Source of the DNA: Devosia sp.
Lineage (GTDB): Bacteria; Pseudomonadota; Alphaproteobacteria; Rhizobiales; Devosiaceae
Reading direction: 5' to 3'
Length of the DNA stretch: 8,288 bases
Assembly (NCBI GenBank): GCA_016793415.1
Contig: JAEUMC010000872.1
Location: 1-8,288 of the forward strand
Numbering within the stretch: the first letter of the stretch is position 1; each line of letters opens with the position of its first letter. The position numbers and the translations under genes were made by a program. Of this stretch, positions 5,275-8,288 are shown in pieces. Under the pieces are notes generated by a model. It had not been told where the DNA came from. It saw nothing but the letters and a program-made list of their open reading frames with translations, and did not search any database.

Positions 5275-6459
5275 ATGGTCATTGAAAACATCATGTATTT
5301 CGTGCTCGGCCTGCTCGTGGCCGGGCTGTTGGCGTTGATCATCATGCCCGCCGTGTGGCGCCGCGCCGTCCGCCTCACCAAGAAGCGCATCGAAGCCGCG
5401 ACGCCCATGACCATGGCCGAGTTCCGCGCCGACAAGGACCAGTTGCGCGCCGAGTTCGCCCTCTCCACCCGGCGCCTCGAGATGAATGTCGAGGCCTTGC
5501 GCCGCCGTCTGTCCGACCAGCTGCGCGACATCAATCGCAAGAAGAACGAACTGGGTGGCATCAAGGGCGAGCGCGACAGCCACCTGCAGGTGGTGCGCGA
5601 GCTCGAGGAGCGCGAAGCCGAAGCCCGCCGCCGTATCCTCGAACTGGAGAAGGAAGGCGCCGATCTCGCGCAGAAGCTGCGCATGCGCGACCGCGAACTG
5701 GGCGAGAAATCCAGCCAGCTCGACGCCGCCCGCGAAACCCTGCGCGGCAGTGCCCCGCGTGCCTTCGCCATCGACGGCAAGGCGCTGAGCGGCAACTACA
5801 ACACCGATATCGACGAGCTGCTGCAATATCTCGAGATCGAAAAGAAGCGCTCCGAATTCCTCGAAACGCAGAACCGCACGTTGATCGAGAGCCTCGAGAA
5901 TTCCGACAAATCCGGCGCCGAGGCGCGCGCCGCGGCGACGGACCTGCGTGAGAAACTGGCCAGGCGCGACGACGTGGTCAGCGACGCCCAATCCGACCTG
6001 GCGGCCGCCGAGGCCCGTATCGCCGATGCCGAAAGCCGTGTCTCCAGCCTCCTCGCCGAAACCACCAAGCTGGTCGGCGACGGCGAGGAAAAGCGCGACA
6101 TGCTGCTGGCCGAAAAGCTCGGCCTCGAGGAAGAAATGGAAAAGCTCCGCGCCAAGGTGGCGAGCGTCGAAGACACCGTGATGGCCGATTGGGACAGCGA
6201 CCGCATCGAGCAGTCGCACCTGCGCGAGCGCCTCAACGACATCGCCTCCGACGTCAGCCGGCTGGTCTATGCGCTCGAAGGCAACGGCCCGATCGACGAG
6301 GAAGAGAGCCTCGCCGCCCGCATGCAGAAATTCGTCGACGCCGAAGAGGCTGAGGCCGCTCCGGTCAAGGGCCCCAGGGCCAGGAAGGGCGGCGCGCCGG
6401 AAGGACAGGCCGTCTCGGACCGGCTGAAGGCACTGCGCGAGTTGCAGGACGGGAACTGA
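5275..6459 (+). CDS. Membrane-anchored long coiled-coil protein of unknown function
   Basis: The product has 394 residues. A single transmembrane helix lies at about 6-27 ('IMYFVLGLLVAGLLALIIMP'), followed by a basic stretch (29-38, 'RRAVRLTKKR') that should stay in the cytoplasm. The conserved-looking motif 'TPMTMAEFRADKDQLRAEFA' (43-62) leads into charged, Glu/Arg/Leu-rich heptad-like coiled coil at about 50-158. A short non-helical break (160-180) is followed by a second coiled coil at about 180-335 and a Lys/Arg/Gly tail. I recall similar proteins in Rhizobiales as conserved hypotheticals; no enzyme motif is visible. The design suggests a structural or scaffold role at the inner membrane. 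The start has GGAG at 5264-5267, 7 nt upstream. It lies 198 bp after eipA with no clear terminator or promoter between. It is convergent with the small membrane protein gene across a palindromic repeat element. Confidence 0.88.
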   Translation: MVIENIMYFVLGLLVAGLLALIIMPAVWRRAVRLTKKRIEAATPMTMAEFRADKDQLRAEFALSTRRLEMNVEALRRRLSDQLRDINRKKNELGGIKGERDSHLQVVRELEEREAEARRRILELEKEGADLAQKLRMRDRELGEKSSQLDAARETLRGSAPRAFAIDGKALSGNYNTDIDELLQYLEIEKKRSEFLETQNRTLIESLENSDKSGAEARAAATDLREKLARRDDVVSDAQSDLAAAEARIADAESRVSSLLAETTKLVGDGEEKRDMLLAEKLGLEEEMEKLRAKVASVEDTVMADWDSDRIEQSHLRERLNDIASDVSRLVYALEGNGPIDEEESLAARMQKFVDAEEAEAAPVKGPRARKGGAPEGQAVSDRLKALRELQDGN

Positions 6460-6488
6460 GTCCGAGCAAGCGGCACGATCAGTCGGGA

Positions 6489-6655
6489 TTCCCTCTCCCG
6501 CCTGCGGGGGAGGAGGGACCAGCCGACAGGCTGGTGGTAGGGGGGTGCCACAAACACTGGCCCCTGCCCAGTCCGCTTACGATCAGTGCGTGGGGCTCCC
6601 CCCCTCCCACCACGCTTGCGCGTGGTTCCCCCTCCCCCGTAAACGGGAGAGGGAC
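6489..6655. repeat. Large imperfect inverted-repeat element with four hairpins
   Basis: Two arms of about 60 bp (6489-6550 and 6591-6655) are inverted copies around a roughly 40-bp centre. Each arm holds two hairpins. Outer: CCTCTCCCGC/GCGGGGGAGG at 6492-6513 and its counterpart at 6630-6653. Inner: ACCAGCC-gaca-GGCTGGT at 6518-6535 and ACCACGC-ttgc-GCGTGGT at 6609-6626. Comparing the arms, stem bases differ but pairing is kept (outer C-G against T-A next to the loop; inner AGCC/GGCT against ACGC/GCGT). It fills the gap between two convergent genes, so it may act as a bidirectional terminator. Its style matches short palindromic repeats dispersed in alphaproteobacterial intergenic regions, such as REP- or MITE-like elements. 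No transposase is present. Confidence 0.8.
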
Positions 6656-6678
6656 GGCGACTGCATACCCCCGGGCAG

Positions 6679-7029
6679 CTACTCGCTCACCACAGGCACT
6701 TCGCGGATCATCTCGCCCGACTTGCCGTCGAAGATGCGCACGCTGGTGATCGGGCCGAGCCGATAGGTGACGGTGACCCGCCCATCCGCTGCCACCGCCG
6801 AAACCACTTCGCCGCCGGCCGGAATCTTCAGCGCCGCGATCACGTAGTCACCCCCGGCTTTGCCGTCGCTCTGCGATGCGCGGTAGACAAGTGCGCCGCC
6901 GATGGCGATAAGGCCCACCACCAGTAGCCCCATCGAGACCAGGAAGGACTTTCGCGCCCGGGCCAGCACGGCCTTGGCTTCCGGCGTCAGTTCCGGGGTG
7001 GTTTGGGGTTTGTCTTGAGGATCGCTCAT
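6679..7029 (-). CDS. Small single-pass membrane protein of unknown function (possibly DUF6476)
   Basis: The product has 116 residues from the ATG at 7029 (MSDPQDKPQTTPEL). Residues 1-28 are polar and end in a basic cluster (RARKS). A single transmembrane helix spans about 29-49 ('FLVSMGLLVVGLIAIGGALVY'), followed by a C-terminal beta-rich domain (60-116, 'DYVIAALKIPAGGEVVSAVA' and 'RLGPITSVRIFDGKSGEMI') likely in the periplasm. The pattern resembles small conserved proteins found divergent from rluD in Rhizobiales, which I believe carry the DUF6476 label, but I cannot verify that. The frame is open upstream to 7296, but that extension is the shadow of rluD. The ribosome-binding site is weak (GGAA at 7039-7042, 9 nt upstream). 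The start codon overlaps the rluD start on the other strand through CATG (7027-7030). Confidence 0.82.
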   Translation of the reverse strand: MSDPQDKPQTTPELTPEAKAVLARARKSFLVSMGLLVVGLIAIGGALVYRASQSDGKAGGDYVIAALKIPAGGEVVSAVAADGRVTVTYRLGPITSVRIFDGKSGEMIREVPVVSE

Positions 7030-8047
7030 GCAGGAAATTTCCGGCGAGGAACAGGAGTGGCAATTGCTGGTCGATGCCGCCGACGCCGGCAGCCGGCTGG
7101 ATGCCGCACTCGCCCGTGCCGTACCGGTCTTCTCGCGCAACCGGATCAAGGACCTGATACTGGCCGGAAGCGTTGCGATCAATGGGCGAGCTGTCACAGA
7201 GCCGAAATACAAGCTGCGCGAGGGCGAGGAAGTGACGCTGGTCGCTCCCGAGCCGATCGAGGCCGAGCCGACCCCGGAGAACATCCCGCTCGACATTCTC
7301 TATGAGGATGACCAGCTGATCGTCATCAACAAGCCGGTCGGCATGGTGGTGCATCCGGCTCCCGGCAACTATTCCGGCACCCTGGTCAACGCCCTGCTCT
7401 ACCATTGCGGCGACAGCCTCAAGGGCATCGGCGGGGTCAAGCGGCCGGGGATCGTCCACCGGCTCGACAAGGATACCTCGGGCGTCATGGTCGCCGCCAA
7501 GACCGAGCAGGCGCACAACCACCTCGCCGCGCAGTTCGCCGATCACGGCCGTACCGGGCCGCTACATCGCGCCTATCTCGCCTATTGCTGGGGCCGCACC
7601 CAGCAGGCCTCGGGCACCGTCGAGGCGCCGCTCGGCCGCGACCCGGCCAACCGGTTGAAACAGGCGGTGCGCCAGGATGGCCGCGAGGCCATCACCCACT
7701 ACTGGGTCGAGGCCCGCTTCGGCGACGAGGGCTGGGACATCACCCGCATCCGCTGCGAACTCGAGACCGGCCGCACCCACCAGATCCGCGTCCACATGGC
7801 CCATATCGGCCACCCGCTGGTCGCCGACATGGTCTACGGCCCGGGCTTTGCCACCAAGGTCAACCGCCTGCCCGACGCAGCCAAGGCGGCAGTGGCCGGC
7901 CTGGGCCGGCAGGCCCTGCACGCCGCCGAGCTCGGCTTCGAGCACCCGGCAACCGGCGAGGAAATGCAGTTCGAAGCACCGCTGCCGCCCGACCTGGAAA
8001 CGCTGGAAGCGGCCATCGAACCGTTCGACCGGGCGTTTGCACGGTAG
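7028..8047 (+). CDS. rluD: RluA-family 23S rRNA pseudouridine synthase, RluD type
   Basis: The product has 339 residues, a normal length for RluD-type enzymes, which isomerise uridines in helix 69 of 23S rRNA. An N-terminal S4 RNA-binding domain (about 12-73, 'GSRLDAALARAVPVFSRNRI') precedes the catalytic domain. Visible motifs are 'INKPVGMVVHP' (100-110), the signature 'GIVHRLDKDTSGVMV' (141-155) with catalytic Asp147, and 'GRTHQIRVHMAHIGHPLVAD', followed by 'RQALHAAELGFEHPATGE' near the C-terminus. I kept the ATG at 7028 because GAGGA at 7017-7021 is 6 nt upstream and the 'EWQLLVD' strand belongs to the fold. A TTG at 7064 with AGGAG at 7053-7057 would cut into it. In many alphaproteobacteria rpoH follows rluD; that gene would lie past the window. 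Assigning RluD and not RluC or another paralogue rests on overall likeness. Confidence 0.93.
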   Translation: MQEISGEEQEWQLLVDAADAGSRLDAALARAVPVFSRNRIKDLILAGSVAINGRAVTEPKYKLREGEEVTLVAPEPIEAEPTPENIPLDILYEDDQLIVINKPVGMVVHPAPGNYSGTLVNALLYHCGDSLKGIGGVKRPGIVHRLDKDTSGVMVAAKTEQAHNHLAAQFADHGRTGPLHRAYLAYCWGRTQQASGTVEAPLGRDPANRLKQAVRQDGREAITHYWVEARFGDEGWDITRIRCELETGRTHQIRVHMAHIGHPLVADMVYGPGFATKVNRLPDAAKAAVAGLGRQALHAAELGFEHPATGEEMQFEAPLPPDLETLEAAIEPFDRAFAR

Positions 8048-8069
8048 GCTGAGACAGTTCGCTGATTGC

Positions 8070-8165
8070 TCCCCTCCCCCTTGAGGGGAGGGGTTGGGGG
8101 TGGGGGTCCATCGGCGATCACCGCACCACCCCCACCCTCAATCCCTCCCCTCAAGGGGGAGGGAG
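8070..8165. repeat. Second G/C-rich inverted-repeat element downstream of rluD
   Basis: Two arms of about 38-40 bp (8070-8107 and 8126-8165) are near-exact inverted copies around an 18-bp centre. Each arm contains a hairpin: CCCCTCCCC/GGGGAGGGG at 8071-8093 (9 bp, loop CTTGA) and CCCTCCCC/GGGGAGGG at 8143-8163 (8 bp, loop TCAAG). The outer parts pair as GGGTGGGGGT with ACCCCCACCC. It begins 22 bp after the rluD stop and could serve as a terminator or mRNA end. It belongs to the same general class as the element at 6489-6655, but lacks the inner second hairpin in each arm. Confidence 0.8.
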
Positions 8166-8207
8166 GCGACGACTTCAAGGTCCGCATGCCATCGAGACAT
8201 GCCCTGC

Positions 8208-8273
8208 AAGGTTCACGCAACCTTCCGGGTCTACCAACGTTCTCATCGAGGGTCCGTGGGTCTTATCAAGACC
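8208..8273. other. Two short dyads near the right edge
   Basis: AAGGTT-cacgc-AACCTT (8208-8224) and GGTCTT-atc-AAGACC (8259-8273) are perfect 6-bp inverted repeats. The second is followed by GATTTT, so it is weakly terminator-like on the plus strand. It lies 210 bp past rluD and could equally be an operator for the next gene, which is out of view. I see no reading frame that looks coding between 8048 and the edge. Chance occurrence is possible. Confidence 0.3.
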
Positions 8274-8288
8274 GATTTTCGACCTATA

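Noticed and set aside
5131..6219. 362-residue antisense open frame opposite the coiled-coil gene
   Set aside because: Long antisense frames are common opposite GC-rich, Glu/Arg/Leu-rich coding sequence. The plus-strand frame has a ribosome-binding site, a transmembrane helix and coherent heptads.

Overview
This window looks like ordinary chromosomal core sequence from a high-GC alphaproteobacterium, most likely Hyphomicrobiales (Rhizobiales) and possibly Devosia-like. The main clues are a ChpT histidine phosphotransferase, an EipA/DUF1134 periplasmic protein, a rhizobial-style membrane-anchored coiled-coil protein and an RluD-type pseudouridine synthase. The lineage is inferred from gene content and not from a marker-gene comparison. 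I see no RNA genes, CRISPR arrays, insertion sequences or phage genes.

Left part (1-1555), all on the minus strand: the N-terminal end of a cyclic-nucleotide-binding-domain protein that runs off the window, a single-domain CheY-like response regulator, and a secreted ClpP-fold (COG3904-like) protein with a Cys-x-Ser-Ala-Cys motif. Next comes an AT-rich regulatory gap (1556-1938) holding two exact 14-bp near-palindromic repeats exactly 21 bp apart, just upstream of a plus-strand LuxR-type regulator (1939-3036).

Middle part (3039-5076): this is the cell-cycle/envelope block. chpT is on the minus strand, convergent with the LuxR gene with only 2 bp between stop codons. It follows a YHS-domain exported protein with which it may be co-transcribed. 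eipA is divergent from the YHS gene. The YHS/eipA divergent region carries CtrA-box-like sequences, which fits published work in Brucella where eipA is directly activated by CtrA. ChpT relays phosphate from CckA to CtrA and CpdR, so a component of the CtrA phosphorelay and a probable CtrA target sit side by side.

Right part (5275-8288): a membrane-anchored coiled-coil protein of unknown function (plus strand) is convergent with a small single-pass membrane protein (minus strand). Between them is an approximately 165-bp inverted-repeat element whose two arms show compensatory base changes in their hairpins. The small membrane protein gene and rluD are divergent, and their start codons share the palindrome CATG. 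After rluD comes a second, related inverted-repeat element, followed by short dyads up to the window edge.

I did not find a clearly new multi-gene system. The most interesting signals are regulatory or structural: the 21-bp-phased operator pair, the CtrA-like sites, the covarying palindromic elements and the overlapping divergent start codons.
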